A stretch of 64,000 nt of DNA from Nostoc commune NIES-4072 (GCF_003113895.1 NZ_BDUD01000001.1:1277821-1341820); one strand, 5' to 3'; positions 39,002 to 48,535 are shown, numbered from the stretch's first letter. Notes: generated from the sequence alone by a model not told the origin. A program made the numbers and translations.

Positions 39002-40003
39002 GTGAGAAAATTAACAGATTCTGACAAACAAGAAATTCTTAAGTTATATCGAGAGACTGCCGAAACAACCTCAACTTTGGCAGACCGCTATGGTGTGAGT
39101 AATTCGACAATTAGTCGCCTGCTCAAAAGCACTTTGCCAGAAGATGAGTATGAATACTTAGTCTCCTTAAAGCGGGCTGCGAGAACTCCTGAGGGGAGGG
39201 CGCAGGTAAACTACGAGCAGTTACCACTGCTGACTCAACCAGAGCCAGAGATAGAGGTTCCACCCATCGAAACCCCGCCTGTGGAAGTACCAAAGGTTGA
39301 GCCACTGCCACGTCGGGTAATTCATGTAGAGCAGGAACTTTACTCAGAGGAAACGGCGGAGTCAATTGCTGCTAGTAGACGAGTGCGGCGACGCCCCTCA
39401 GCGACGGAAAAACCAAAGCTCCGAGTCCCGGAGAAATTAGAAACTCCAGAGCCAAAGCCGCCGGAAATAGTCAGCATCCCCATCCCACCACTAAAGAATG
39501 AACATCCAGGAGCGGCCGTCATCGCGCAGATGCTGGGCGAAGATTTGCTCGACGAATCAGAGGATTTGGATGATTTAGATGATGATGATTTAGATGATGA
39601 CGACTTTGAGGAAGAAGACTTTGATGACGATGACCTGGATGACCAAAGACCGTTAGTCACAAAACGTAGACCAGGTGAAGCATCAGTTCAAGTTTTACCT
39701 CTGTCGATAGCCAATTTGCCAAAAACTTGCTATTTGGTAATTGACCGTTCTTCGGAATTAATTACCCGTCCTCTCAAAGACTTTGGTGATTTGGGGCAAA
39801 TTCCTAGCCTAGAAACCCAGCAAAGAACTCTGCCGGTGTTTGATAACCATCGCGTGGCCAAGCGTTTTTCTACGAAGCGCGATCGCGTGATTAAAGTTCC
39901 TGATAGTAAAATGCTCCATAAGGCTCGGACTCATTTGCAAGCTAAGGGCATCACACGCCTCTTGATTGATGGTCAGGTCTATTCCTTATCTACGACGGTT
40001 TAG
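39002..40003 (+). CDS. Helix-turn-helix protein with acidic linker
   Basis: About 333 aa. The N-terminal HTH of the transposase/Homeodomain-like type reads STLADRYGVSNSTISRLLKS. A Pro/Glu-rich linker follows, then a striking run of Asp/Glu (~180-215; DDLDDDDLDDDDFEEEDFDD) encoded by repeated GATGAT-type codons. A conserved C-terminal domain ends with MLHKARTHLQAKGITRLLID. No transposase catalytic domain is seen, so a DNA-binding regulator or nucleoid protein is more likely. The frame is open from TTG at 38990, but the GTG at 39002 (MRKLTDSDKQEI) fits the HTH start better. cutA begins 5 bases after the stop. Confidence 0.7.
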   Translation: MRKLTDSDKQEILKLYRETAETTSTLADRYGVSNSTISRLLKSTLPEDEYEYLVSLKRAARTPEGRAQVNYEQLPLLTQPEPEIEVPPIETPPVEVPKVEPLPRRVIHVEQELYSEETAESIAASRRVRRRPSATEKPKLRVPEKLETPEPKPPEIVSIPIPPLKNEHPGAAVIAQMLGEDLLDESEDLDDLDDDDLDDDDFEEEDFDDDDLDDQRPLVTKRRPGEASVQVLPLSIANLPKTCYLVIDRSSELITRPLKDFGDLGQIPSLETQQRTLPVFDNHRVAKRFSTKRDRVIKVPDSKMLHKARTHLQAKGITRLLIDGQVYSLSTTV

Positions 40004-40008
40004 AGGTC

Positions 40009-40341
40009 ATGGAGACACCTACTGGCTATGGTGTGGTATTGGTGACAGCTGGCAACATACAGGAGGCAGAAGCAATTGCCAATGCCCTTGTGGAAGCTAA
40101 ACTCGCGGCTTGTGTGAGTTTGTTACCAATCCACTCAATTTACACCTGGCAAGGGGAACTGCATAAAGAGCAAGAATGGCAATTAGTGATTAAAACTGAT
40201 TTGGCGCAATTTCCGGCAATGGAGGCCAAAATTAAGGAACTGCACTCTTATGAAGTGCCAGAAATAATTGCTTTACCAATTGTTGCTGGTTCTCAAGCCT
40301 ACTTACAGTGGATTTCTCAGCAAGTTAAAAGTAAAGAGTGA
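40009..40341 (+). CDS. cutA: Divalent-cation tolerance protein CutA
   Basis: Small trimeric protein of the CutA1 family (110 aa), linked with copper/divalent metal tolerance. Family blocks: VLVTAGNIQEAEAIANALVE, KLAACVSLLPIHSIYTWQGE, EWQLVIKTDLAQF and LHSYEVPEIIALPIVAGSQA. ATG at 40009 with AGAGGT just upstream; five bases after the HTH gene, so probably the same operon. Confidence 0.93.
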   Translation: METPTGYGVVLVTAGNIQEAEAIANALVEAKLAACVSLLPIHSIYTWQGELHKEQEWQLVIKTDLAQFPAMEAKIKELHSYEVPEIIALPIVAGSQAYLQWISQQVKSKE

Positions 40342-40390
40342 GAAATTGGAATTTCCATAACTCCTCATTCCTCACTCTCAACTACTAACT

Positions 40391-41332
40391 CTAAGCGTAA
40401 ACAGCCCTTGCAAAACGCTCTGCTAAGTAAATAATGTCCTGTCTACGAGCAATTTGGTTCATCCATTGTTTAGGAATATTTTCCACGCCGTAATAAATTC
40501 CTGCTAACCCACCAGTGACGGCGGCGGTAGTATCGGTATCTCCGCCTAAGTTGACAGCTTTCAGCACTGCTTCAGAATAAGACGAGCTATTTAACAAACA
40601 CCACAGGGATGACTCTAAGGTATCAATCACATAGCCACCAGAATTAATCTCTTCCACTGGTACCTTAGCAATCTCACCACTGAAAATTCTGCCAAAATGC
40701 GGCTTCTCTAATAAAAATTCTCGCACAGAATAAATTGTTTGGATATCTTGCAATCCTTGTAAATAAGCTGTTTGCGGGTCAGCGCCTTCCAAGAGCGCCA
40801 CTGCAATACTAATATAAATGCCACAGGCCATTTGCGATCGCGCATGAGCATGAGTAATTGCTGAAACATCATGCACCCGCGCCAGCAATTCGCCTAAAGT
40901 GAAGTTTCTATGACAATAAGCCATCGGCAAGATTCTCATCAACGAACCATTGCCATTACTATTTTCAACCTTACCACCCGCCTGATGGGGAACAACTCCC
41001 TGTTTCAGGCGCATAATTGCTGTGTGGGTAGTTTGACCAATATCAAAGACATCGCCACGGGGAGTCCAGTAAGCCTCCTTGTACCAGCGCCAGAAGGAAT
41101 TGGCTATAGCATCCAACGAATACCCCCTACAAAGGCATTCTGCCAAGCAAAAGCTTAAGGAACTGTCATCTGACCAAGTTCCTGGTGGTTGATTCCATGT
41201 GCCATAACCCTGCATCGTTGTCACTGGAGATTTTACTCGTTCAGCACGGCTAGTAAACTCCACCGGCACACCCAACGCATCACCGACACATAAACCCATC
41301 AAACCAGATAACGTTTTTGCAGCGGTTAGCAT
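40391..41332 (-). CDS. ADP-ribosylglycohydrolase family protein
   Basis: 313-residue ARH/DraG-fold hydrolase that removes ADP-ribose from modified molecules. Metal-binding motifs: GLCVGDALGVPVEF, GTWSDDSSLSFCLAE and VNLGGDTDTTAAVTGGLAG, with NGNGSLMRILPMAY in between. In nitrogen fixers one member (DraG) reactivates nitrogenase reductase, but nothing here singles this out as DraG. ATG at 41332; convergent with cutA. Confidence 0.92.
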   Translation of the reverse strand: MLTAAKTLSGLMGLCVGDALGVPVEFTSRAERVKSPVTTMQGYGTWNQPPGTWSDDSSLSFCLAECLCRGYSLDAIANSFWRWYKEAYWTPRGDVFDIGQTTHTAIMRLKQGVVPHQAGGKVENSNGNGSLMRILPMAYCHRNFTLGELLARVHDVSAITHAHARSQMACGIYISIAVALLEGADPQTAYLQGLQDIQTIYSVREFLLEKPHFGRIFSGEIAKVPVEEINSGGYVIDTLESSLWCLLNSSSYSEAVLKAVNLGGDTDTTAAVTGGLAGIYYGVENIPKQWMNQIARRQDIIYLAERFARAVYA

Positions 41333-41725
41333 TATTCAATCTCCACAAAAATTGCTCAAAATTAACTTTATAGATTCCCTCTCTAGCTTGTTGCAACAGA
41401 TGTTACAGCCTACTTTTCATCATCTGTGAAAAGCTCGGCAAAAAATTGTTAACCAGGTATTTTATTTACCATCTCACGACTTAGTTTTAGTTCCAAATAT
41501 TGTGCCAGTTTTAAAAGCGTCTATTTTTGGAACAAAGAACCCAGATGAAAAGACATTGAATATAATTATAACAGCTTATTTATCATTTTTAGGGATAGCT
41601 AACCTGTAAGGGCTATGCATGAATGGCAACATTAATTTAATAAAATATGAAAAATGTTTGGAACATTCTTATACAACTTTCGACTTGGAATATATAAGTA
41701 AAAAATACAAAATTTGGTAAAAGTT
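41333..41725. other. Intergenic region
   Basis: 393 bp between divergent genes. A GTATTTTATTTAC sequence near 41457 looks like an NtcA box but has only seven central bases. No gene or hairpin of note. Confidence 0.4.
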
Positions 41726-42417
41726 ATGAAGTGCTTACTAAAGTCTTTCATGACAATTTCTGCATTATCTTCTTTAATAATTGCTCCTCTTGTTCTATCA
41801 GTTGGTCAAGCTTCTGCTGAAACCAAAAAAGGTACTGATGCTAGCTATGTTGGTGCTGGTGTCGCAGCTGGTGTTACTAGTGGTGAACAAGGTATAGGAT
41901 TACTATTTGATTTTTGAACGAAATTAAGTATTGTAGAGTGTGTTAGAACGGAGTTCGTAACGCACTATGAACACGAGTTTGATGCCGTACTCTCTGTGCT
42001 AACACATCCTACGTATATTTTCTCCAAATCAAACCGGATTCCTATATTAACGATGATGCTACATTTGGTGGTAATGTCACAGGCCGCGTGAAATTAGGAA
42101 CTACGCCATTTTCTGCACGCGGTAATGTCCTTTGGAGTGATAAAACAAGTGCGATTATCCCAGAACTTTCTGTGGATGTGCCTATCGCTAATAGAACTAA
42201 TGCCTATTTAACTGGTGGTTATTCTTTTGTAGAAAAAGATGGCTCACCAACTCCCATAGGTAACAAAGATTCCGTTGTGCTAGGTGCTGGTGTTGAATCA
42301 GAAGTTGCTAACAATTTCCTCGTCTACACTAACGCCAAGGTAGGAATTGGTGCCTACCAAAATAGCGATACTCCTGCTGTTAGCATTAATGGTGGTTTGG
42401 GCTATCGCTTCAAATAA
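41726..42417 (+). pseudogene. Outer-membrane beta-barrel protein gene disrupted by a MITE
   Basis: The first part encodes a signal peptide (MKCLLKSFMTISALSSLIIA, ending SVGQASA) and TDASYVGAGVAAGVTSGEQG, then runs into a stop inside an inserted element. The second part (frame entering at 42047) reads NDDATFGGNVTGRVKLG and continues with alternating strand patterns (SVDVPIANRTNAYLTGGYSF, VVLGAGVESEVANNFLVYTN) to the barrel-type end GGLGYRFK. Removing 41895-42044 plus one TA joins GEQG to INDDATFGG in a single frame, giving a ~180-residue small porin-like protein. Met at 41726 is the start; a TTG at 41714 is less likely. Confidence 0.85.
41895..42044. mobile_element. 150-bp MITE with TA duplication
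   Basis: Starts TAGGATTACTATTTGATTTT and its end is the reverse complement of TAGGAATCCGGTTTGATTTG. An inner inverted pair GTAGAGTGTGTTAG / CTAACACATCCTAC continues the symmetry, so the inverted repeats span about 50 bp per side. It is flanked by TA on both sides (41893-41894 and 42045-42046), as for IS630/Tc1-type insertions. No coding capacity. Confidence 0.8.
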
Positions 42418-42599
42418 AAGATTATTGAGTCCTCAGTCAGTTTATACTTTACTTAAGTACTCAGGACGGGCTAAACGCCCCGCTACCGCTAACAGCACTT
42501 AAAACTCACTACTTCAAAAAGCTGGTTTTGTTAAGTGTTACATCACTGACAAAGCCTGCTTTTGCCGTGGTAAAATTAAACTATTCCTCATTATTCCGG

Positions 42600-42642
42600 C
42601 CGGATTACCGGGGATAAAATAGCCGAAGGGTGCTGATTCGGC
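42600..42642 (+). promoter_or_regulatory. Paired hairpins in the sir leader
   Basis: CCGG-ATTA-CCGG (42600-42611) and GCCGAA...TTCGGC (42622-42642) could form two adjacent hairpins 39-80 bases before the sir start. It may be a structured leader; it does not match a riboswitch that I can name. Confidence 0.3.
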
Positions 42643-42680
42643 GTCTACTAATGCTTTATTGAGAATACTATACAAGTCTA

Positions 42681-44597
42681 ATGGTTAAATCTGCTCCTTC
42701 CCCCATCGCAACCCGTAAGCCTTCCAAAGTAGAAGGAATCAAGGAAAATAGTAATTTTTTGCGTGAACCTGTAGCAACTGAAATCCTTCAAGACACTACC
42801 CATTTTACTGAAAATGCGGTGCAGCTTTTGAAGTTTCACGGTTCTTACCAGCAGGATAATCGTGACAACCGCACCAAGGGACAGGAAAAAGATTACCAGT
42901 TTATGTTGCGGACAAAAAATCCGGGTGGTTTAGTACCGCCGCAGCTGTATCTGGCTTTAGATAAAATCGCTGATGAGTATGGCAACCACACGTTACGAGC
43001 AACTACCCGTCAAGGTTTCCAATTGCACGGAATTTTAAAGAAGAATCTTAAATCAGCGATCGCCACCATTGTCAAGAACCTGGGTTCGACTTTAGGAGCT
43101 TGCGGCGACATCAACCGCAATGTGATGGCACCACCAGCCCCTTTTAAGAATCGCCCAGAGTATCAGTACGCTTGGGAGTATGCCCAGAATATTGCTGACT
43201 TGCTGACAGCGCAAACAGGCGCTTATTACGAAATTTGGTTAGATGGGGAAAAGGCAATTAGTGCTGAAGAGAACCCAGAGGTAAAGGCAGCCCGACAACG
43301 CAATGGGAATGGCACAATTATTCATGACAACGAAGAACCGATTTATGGCACGTACTATATGCCTCGCAAGTTTAAAATTTGCGTGACGGTGCCAGGGGAT
43401 AATTCCATTGATTTGTATTCTCAAGACCTGACGTTGGTAGTGATTACCAATAAGAAGAAGCAATTAGAAGGATTTAATATTTTTGCTGGTGGTGGTTTAG
43501 GTAGAACCCACGGTAAAGAAGAAACTTTCGCTAGGTTAGCAGACCCCATCGGTTATGTGGCGAAAGATGACGTTTACAACATTGTGAAAGCGATTGTTGC
43601 GACCCAAAGAGATTATGGCGATCGCACTGATCGTCGTCATGCCAGATTAAAATATTTAATAAACGAATGGGGCGTAGATAAATTCCGTACTCAAGTTGAA
43701 GAATATTTCGGTAAACCAGTCGAAGCCTTCAAACCACTGCCGGAGTTTAAATATTATGACTTCCTCGGCTGGAACGAACAAGGTGATGGCAAACTATTTT
43801 TAGGAATTTCCATTGACAATGGTCGAATCAAAGATGAAGGTTCGTTTCAACTGAAAACTGCTTTGCGGGAAATTATCGAGCAGTTTAATTTGTCCATCCG
43901 TCTGACAGCGAACCACAACCTGATATTTTACGATATCGAACCAGATAGCAAGCAAGCTATTCAAGACATTCTCAGCCGTCACGGCGTCGGAGACGACCCT
44001 AGTAAAATCGAACCTTTAGTACGGTATGCAATGGCTTGTCCGGCTTTGCCCACTTGCGGCTTGGCAATTACAGAATCAGAACGGGCAATACCAGGCATTT
44101 TGGAAAGAGTTCGCGCCCTTTTAAATAAAGTGGGTTTACAAAATGAGCATTTTGTGATAAGGATGACAGGATGCCCCAACGGTTGCGCTCGTCCCTACTT
44201 AGCAGAATTGGGCTTTGTGGGTAGCGCTCCAGAATCTTACCAATTATGGTTAGGGGGTTCGCCAAATCAGACTCGACTGGCACAACCTTACACAGAGAAG
44301 CTGCACCATAATGACTTAGAAATCTTCTTAGAGCCAATTTTTGTTTACTTTAAGAAATCTCGAAAATCGAAGGAAAAATTCGGTGATTTTTGCGATCGCG
44401 TTGGTTTTGATGCCATCCGCGAGTTTGCTGCTAGCTACGATCCTAACAGCGCTAATGGTGCAAACAAATCGCGCCATCGGGTGAATTTGAAAGAAGAGGT
44501 CTATAGCAAGTTGAAGGAAATAGCAGAAAGCCAAGGTAAGCCCATGACTCAGTTAGTGACTGAAGCGCTAGAAGCCTACTTCCAGAATCTTTCGTAA
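42681..44597 (+). CDS. sir: Sulfite reductase, ferredoxin-dependent
   Basis: Six-electron reduction of sulfite to sulfide in assimilation, with ferredoxin as donor. 638 aa. Two nitrite/sulfite reductase half-domains are present: [16 protein letters not shown] and [16 protein letters not shown] early, and the siroheme/4Fe-4S Cys in [10 protein letters not shown] and [10 protein letters not shown] late. The C-terminus carries an extra ~45-residue tail after [10 protein letters not shown], reading [20 protein letters not shown] then [15 protein letters not shown], which looks like a ribbon-helix-helix-type segment not needed for catalysis. ATG at 42681. Confidence 0.95.
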   Translation: MVKSAPSPIATRKPSKVEGIKENSNFLREPVATEILQDTTHFTENAVQLLKFHGSYQQDNRDNRTKGQEKDYQFMLRTKNPGGLVPPQLYLALDKIADEYGNHTLRATTRQGFQLHGILKKNLKSAIATIVKNLGSTLGACGDINRNVMAPPAPFKNRPEYQYAWEYAQNIADLLTAQTGAYYEIWLDGEKAISAEENPEVKAARQRNGNGTIIHDNEEPIYGTYYMPRKFKICVTVPGDNSIDLYSQDLTLVVITNKKKQLEGFNIFAGGGLGRTHGKEETFARLADPIGYVAKDDVYNIVKAIVATQRDYGDRTDRRHARLKYLINEWGVDKFRTQVEEYFGKPVEAFKPLPEFKYYDFLGWNEQGDGKLFLGISIDNGRIKDEGSFQLKTALREIIEQFNLSIRLTANHNLIFYDIEPDSKQAIQDILSRHGVGDDPSKIEPLVRYAMACPALPTCGLAITESERAIPGILERVRALLNKVGLQNEHFVIRMTGCPNGCARPYLAELGFVGSAPESYQLWLGGSPNQTRLAQPYTEKLHHNDLEIFLEPIFVYFKKSRKSKEKFGDFCDRVGFDAIREFAASYDPNSANGANKSRHRVNLKEEVYSKLKEIAESQGKPMTQLVTEALEAYFQNLS

Positions 44598-44709
44598 GCT
44601 GAAAAATTGAAGATAATGAAATTAAAGAGAGACACAGATAAATCTATCTGTGTCTTTCTCGCGTAAATCCTAATACAGTTAGGTAACACATCCACAGGAA
44701 AACTGAACT

Positions 44710-45354
44710 ATGGTAACAACAGCAAAATTCGCAGAAACTAGGGATGTGCTGCAAAATATCAGCTGGCAGACGTTCAAAGCTATGCTGGCAGATATGGGAT
44801 CTGAGCGAAATAAAAGGCTAGCTTATGACAACGGAATAGTAGAAATTATGACTCCGCTAATGCCGCACGAGAATTCAAACCGTCTCATCGAAGGTTTTGT
44901 TCTTGTGCTGTGTGAAGAATTTGGTTTAGAAGTTAAAAGCGCTGGCTCGTTGACTATGACGCGGGATGATTTGGAGCAAGGAGGCGAGCCGGACAGTAGT
45001 TACTATATCCAAAATGAATTGTTAGTCCGCAACAAAGAAAATATTGACCTCAATACAGATCCACCACCAGACATAGTACTGGAAGTGGAATATTCCAGAC
45101 CCAAGATAGACAAGTTAAGCCTTTATGCTTCAATGGGAGTCCCAGAATTCTGGCGCTATAACGGAAATATCTTGAGGATCTATACCCTTAACAGTGGGCA
45201 ATACTCGCAAAGCGATCGCAGTCCAACTTTTGCGCCTGTACTGGTGACGGAGATTCCCCGATTTATCCAAGAAAGCAAGAAACTTGGACAAATAGCAGCA
45301 ACTCGTGCTTTCCGTACCTGGGTTAGACAACAGATATCTACAGCAGGGCAATAA
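44710..45354 (+). CDS. Uma2-family (DUF820) endonuclease-fold protein
   Basis: 214 aa member of the Uma2/DUF820 family, restriction-endonuclease-like proteins that are greatly expanded in cyanobacteria and of unclear role. Core motifs: YDNGIVEIMTPLMPHE, GEPDSSYYIQNE, PPDIVLEVEYSRPKIDKL and YASMGVPEFWRY, which supply the Asp/Glu-x-Lys-like acidic site. Sometimes linked to mobile DNA. Just upstream of rsmE; 13 bases separate stop and start. Confidence 0.9.
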   Translation: MVTTAKFAETRDVLQNISWQTFKAMLADMGSERNKRLAYDNGIVEIMTPLMPHENSNRLIEGFVLVLCEEFGLEVKSAGSLTMTRDDLEQGGEPDSSYYIQNELLVRNKENIDLNTDPPPDIVLEVEYSRPKIDKLSLYASMGVPEFWRYNGNILRIYTLNSGQYSQSDRSPTFAPVLVTEIPRFIQESKKLGQIAATRAFRTWVRQQISTAGQ

Positions 45355-45367
45355 TTTATTAAGAAAA

Positions 45368-46075
45368 ATGTCTCAACTGCAACGAATAGCGATCGCACCC
45401 TCCCAACTCCAGCAAGGGCAAATTTTGCTCACAAAAGAACAACAGCATTATTTAAGGCGTGTGTTGCGCTTGCGTGAAGGCGATCGCTTTATTGCAATGG
45501 ATGGTAAAGGAAAATGGTGGTTAGCGCAGTTAGCAGGGGAACAAGCACGGGTTTTAGAAGCGCTTTTGGTAGAAACAGAATTACCTGTATCAATTACGCT
45601 GATGGTGGCGTTGCCCAAAGGCAATGGATTTGATGAAGTGGTGCGGTGTTGTACAGAGTTGGGAGTAACTTGTATTGCACCAGTATTGAGCGATCGCACT
45701 TTGCTTCATCCTAGCCCTCAAAAGCTGGAACGTTGGCGGCGCATCGCTGCGGAAGCCGCAGAGCAATCAGAACGCTCATTTGTACCAACAATTTTAGAGC
45801 CTGTTACTTTTAACACTGCTGTTACCGCTAATCAGACAATTCACAGTTACATTTGCGAGGCCCGTGGAGAGTATCCCCATTTAAAAAAAGTGCTGAATAG
45901 CATCTCTGACGAGATTGTTATTGCTACTGGCCCAGAGGGGGGATGGACAACACAAGAAATCGAGAATGCGATCGCATTTGGATTTCAGCCTGTTTCCCTT
46001 GGTCGCCGCATCCTGAGAGCAGTTACAGCCCCAGTCGTAGCATTATCCTTGATTACCGCAGCTTGTGAAGTATAA
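45368..46075 (+). CDS. rsmE: 16S rRNA (uracil1498-N3)-methyltransferase
   Basis: SPOUT-class methyltransferase of the small-subunit rRNA (235 aa). N-terminal PUA-like part: QHYLRRVLRLREGDRFIAMD. Trefoil-knot part: ALPKGNGFDEVVRCCTELGV, CIAPVLSDRTL, then ATGPEGGWTTQEIENA and SLGRRILRAVTAPVVALSLI, the SAM-binding knot. ATG at 45368 (MSQLQRIAIAPS); the frame is open upstream to 45305, inside the Uma2 gene, which I do not use. Confidence 0.94.
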   Translation: MSQLQRIAIAPSQLQQGQILLTKEQQHYLRRVLRLREGDRFIAMDGKGKWWLAQLAGEQARVLEALLVETELPVSITLMVALPKGNGFDEVVRCCTELGVTCIAPVLSDRTLLHPSPQKLERWRRIAAEAAEQSERSFVPTILEPVTFNTAVTANQTIHSYICEARGEYPHLKKVLNSISDEIVIATGPEGGWTTQEIENAIAFGFQPVSLGRRILRAVTAPVVALSLITAACEV

Positions 46076-46135
46076 ATGATTTATAGCTCACGCAAAAGTG
46101 ATTTTGCGCGAGACATTGATCCAGTGGATTGAAAC

Positions 46136-47209
46136 ATGATTGAGCAAGTTGCGATCGCCTTTGAGCATAAAGATTATCAAACAGCTGCTAAATTACTCAA
46201 ACAGCTGTTAGTAGAATCACCAGAACATCCTTGGGTACAATTTTATCTCGGCCGGCTGCATGAAGTATCTGGAAAGCACCAGGATGCAGAAAAAGTTTAT
46301 CGGCAACTGCTGCGGGATACGAGGAATAGTAGAATAGTTACCCTCGCACGCGAAGGTTTGCGACGGCTACAAGAAATGGAAATAGAAGAAAGACAAAGAG
46401 CCATTTCTCAAGCAACAACCCAAGCAAGTGACATTGAACTTGGCGTACTAGTTTTAGAGCCACTCAGTAACGAACTCAAAACAGAAGCGTCTCGAAAATT
46501 TGCCCAAATTATGCAGCTAGACCCCTATACTGCACGCCTGGTACTGCCAAGTCGTGGCTGGAGGTTGTACCGCATTGGCCCAGTGGGAGAACTAAAATTT
46601 TACGGGAAACAGTTACAACAGGCTGGCATTGCTTGCTTTTGGGCAACAATAGCTCAAATTCAACAAATTCAAGTTTATCAAGTCAAATATTTCCAAGCAT
46701 CTACCCCACAAGCTACTGTTGTTTGCTGTAATGAGACAAATCAACTTGGTTCTCTTACCTTTGACTGGTCAGAAGTAACAGCAAAAGTAGTGGGACTGTT
46801 ACCTATTTTTGAACAAGTTGTAGATGTTGATGCCCGCCGTAAACTGGAATGGAAAACTCAAACACAAGACTATGCTCAGTTTTGTGATTTACACATACCT
46901 GGTAGACGTTCCATTCTCCGAATTTATGATAACGGCTATGAATTCCAGCAAGGGTTAAAAATTATTCCTCAAGCTAGCCAAAATACAATCAGAATTAATT
47001 GGAATAGTTTATCAAGTTGGATTGACCAGCAACTACCTGAAGTCAAAATCTGGTCAGATTTCACGTCTTTTGCAGATACAACATTAGATCAGACAGAAAT
47101 ACTGGGCCATATTAAGTCTCACATTGATTTGTTGCGTAGAGAAGAGACTAATTGGGACTCAGCATTTCATTTATATAGTGGACTGGTGTTTGTTAAAGAT
47201 GCCAATTAG
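46136..47209 (+). CDS. TPR-containing conserved cyanobacterial protein
   Basis: 357 aa. The N-terminus has two tetratricopeptide-like repeats (FEHKDYQTAAKLLKQLLVES and WVQFYLGRLHEVSGKHQDAE). The remaining ~280 residues form a conserved region without known motif (QLDPYTARLVLPSRGWRLYR, DLHIPGRRSILRIYDNGYEF). It is probably a scaffold or assembly protein; function unknown. ATG at 46136, 60 bases after rsmE, so possibly co-transcribed. Confidence 0.75.
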   Translation: MIEQVAIAFEHKDYQTAAKLLKQLLVESPEHPWVQFYLGRLHEVSGKHQDAEKVYRQLLRDTRNSRIVTLAREGLRRLQEMEIEERQRAISQATTQASDIELGVLVLEPLSNELKTEASRKFAQIMQLDPYTARLVLPSRGWRLYRIGPVGELKFYGKQLQQAGIACFWATIAQIQQIQVYQVKYFQASTPQATVVCCNETNQLGSLTFDWSEVTAKVVGLLPIFEQVVDVDARRKLEWKTQTQDYAQFCDLHIPGRRSILRIYDNGYEFQQGLKIIPQASQNTIRINWNSLSSWIDQQLPEVKIWSDFTSFADTTLDQTEILGHIKSHIDLLRREETNWDSAFHLYSGLVFVKDAN

Positions 47210-47346
47210 TTATACTAATAAACTATCTCACTCAAACTTAAAAGATACAGTTGTAGTGGAGAAAATTAAGCGATCGCTCCTACTTTGGAGAGTTCCCCCA
47301 TCTACAACTGGTAAACTTGTCTTAGTATTGCGTATTCACACTTAAC

Positions 47347-47439
47347 TAGGACTTACGCAAAAATTGCTAAAAAGCTTAATTTCTCGAACCGCCAAGACGC
47401 CAAGAGCGCCGAGAATTCGTAGAGTGTGCGTAAGTCCTA
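47347..47439. mobile_element. 93-bp MITE, AGGACTTACGCA family, copy 1
   Basis: Perfect 13-bp terminal inverted repeats TAGGACTTACGCA / TGCGTAAGTCCTA, flanked by a perfect 5-bp direct repeat TTAAC (47342-47346 and 47440-47444). No coding capacity. Same family and same length as the copy at 54949-55041. Confidence 0.88.
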
Positions 47440-47457
47440 TTAACTCATCAATAGTAT

Positions 47458-47481
47458 AGAGACGCGAAATTTCGCGTCTCT
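47458..47481. terminator. Palindromic GAGACGCGA hairpin between convergent genes
   Basis: A perfect 24-bp palindrome with half-site AGAGACGCGAAA, six bases from the stop of the minus-strand gene. Related palindromes occur at 60678-60697 and 62613-62637 and a decayed one at 34402. It can serve as a bidirectional terminator, but it is also a dispersed repeat. Confidence 0.55.
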
Positions 47482-47486
47482 GTGAT

Positions 47487-48023
47487 TTAACCAGGGGTTT
47501 TAACCTGACGTGCCATGTCTAAGTAAGCGCTCATATTCGCCCCTGGACGCCGACGACCATTAGAGCTAGTCGCTGAAGGAGAGAGATATTTAGGCGCAAA
47601 GGTAGTTTCCTTTGGCTCCTCTTTGAGAACTTTGGCTGCTGCGGCTTTTGCCTTTTTACCAGGTTCAACTTTAAGACCCTCAGCAGTCTGAACTAGCGTA
47701 ACATCGGCTGGTTTAGGATTTTTAGCTGGTTTTTCCTTAGTTTTAGCTGCGGCGGTTTTTGTTCCGTTCAATGAAGCTGGCTTGGATGCTTCTGGTGCTT
47801 TTGGTGCTTCTGAACCACCAATTGTTGCCGTTACTTTTTTAGCATTCGATACAACTGTCTCTGCTACTTTCTTCGCGTTCGATGCCACTTCTTGAGCAGC
47901 ATCTTTAGCAGCATCTTTGGCTTCATCCAATTCCAAGAAGTAGCCGTTGCTTTTCTTCTTTCCTCGTAACAGTCCAGTAACGAAATCCAAAATACCTGAA
48001 ATTAACTTTTTGATAAAATCCAT
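47487..48023 (-). CDS. Lys/Ala-rich conserved protein
   Basis: 178 aa, low complexity, no named family that I recognise. A short amphipathic/hydrophobic start (MDFIKKLISGILDFVTGLLR) is followed by an Ala/Lys/Val-rich helical region with repeats (VASNAKKVAETVVSNAKKVT), a Pro/Ala/Lys stretch and a better ordered tail (TFAPKYLSPSATSSNGRRRP, MSAYLDMARQVKTPG). The N-terminal helix may attach to membrane. The LEA-like repeats suggest a disordered protein. ATG at 48023. Confidence 0.6.
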   Translation of the reverse strand: MDFIKKLISGILDFVTGLLRGKKKSNGYFLELDEAKDAAKDAAQEVASNAKKVAETVVSNAKKVTATIGGSEAPKAPEASKPASLNGTKTAAAKTKEKPAKNPKPADVTLVQTAEGLKVEPGKKAKAAAAKVLKEEPKETTFAPKYLSPSATSSNGRRRPGANMSAYLDMARQVKTPG

Positions 48024-48535
48024 TACAATTACTCCTGCCTTTTACCTTTTATATTTGAAACTCGACCGTAATTGTTAAAAATTACGATAAAATGTTACAT
48101 TTTTTACTTTGCGTCACCTCATTCTGGTGACAACCCTTATAGGTTTGTCTTTAATCAACATTGTAGTAAAACTATAGGGCAAATCTTCTTTTGCAAGCAC
48201 TTGCGACCTGTATACACCGAGAACTAATTATTAAATTTTACTGTAACTAAGAGCAAGATTCTGAAACCTGGCTTTACAAAAATTAACATTTCTTTGTTTG
48301 AAAATTGCTGATTGAAGAAAAGCAAGCGCTTTACTTTCAACCAGTGGGGGGAGTGTCATAGCCTGTTGGCAAATGGCGCTGGCTATAAGTTAAATTTTAT
48401 ACGAACTCTTGTTGGGAGCATTTCAGTTTTGCAAAAATGTCTTTTAAAGACTCCGAAAAGCAAGAGCTTCAGTTTGTAGAGCAGTATGTACCTACAAAAG
48501 TGAAATATACCTGTTAATTCAGCCAAATTTTGTAA
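48024..48535. other. Intergenic region between divergent genes
   Basis: 512 bp. No gene, hairpin or recognised repeat apart from scattered A/T tracts. Presumably holds both promoters. Confidence 0.4.

Noticed and set aside
38990..40003. Transposase annotation for the HTH/acidic protein
   Set aside because: Only the HTH resembles transposase N-termini; there is no DDE or other catalytic domain and no terminal repeats.
41457..41469. NtcA-like box GTATTTTATTTAC before the barrel gene
   Set aside because: Only seven bases between GTA and TAC, so it misses the N8 spacing.
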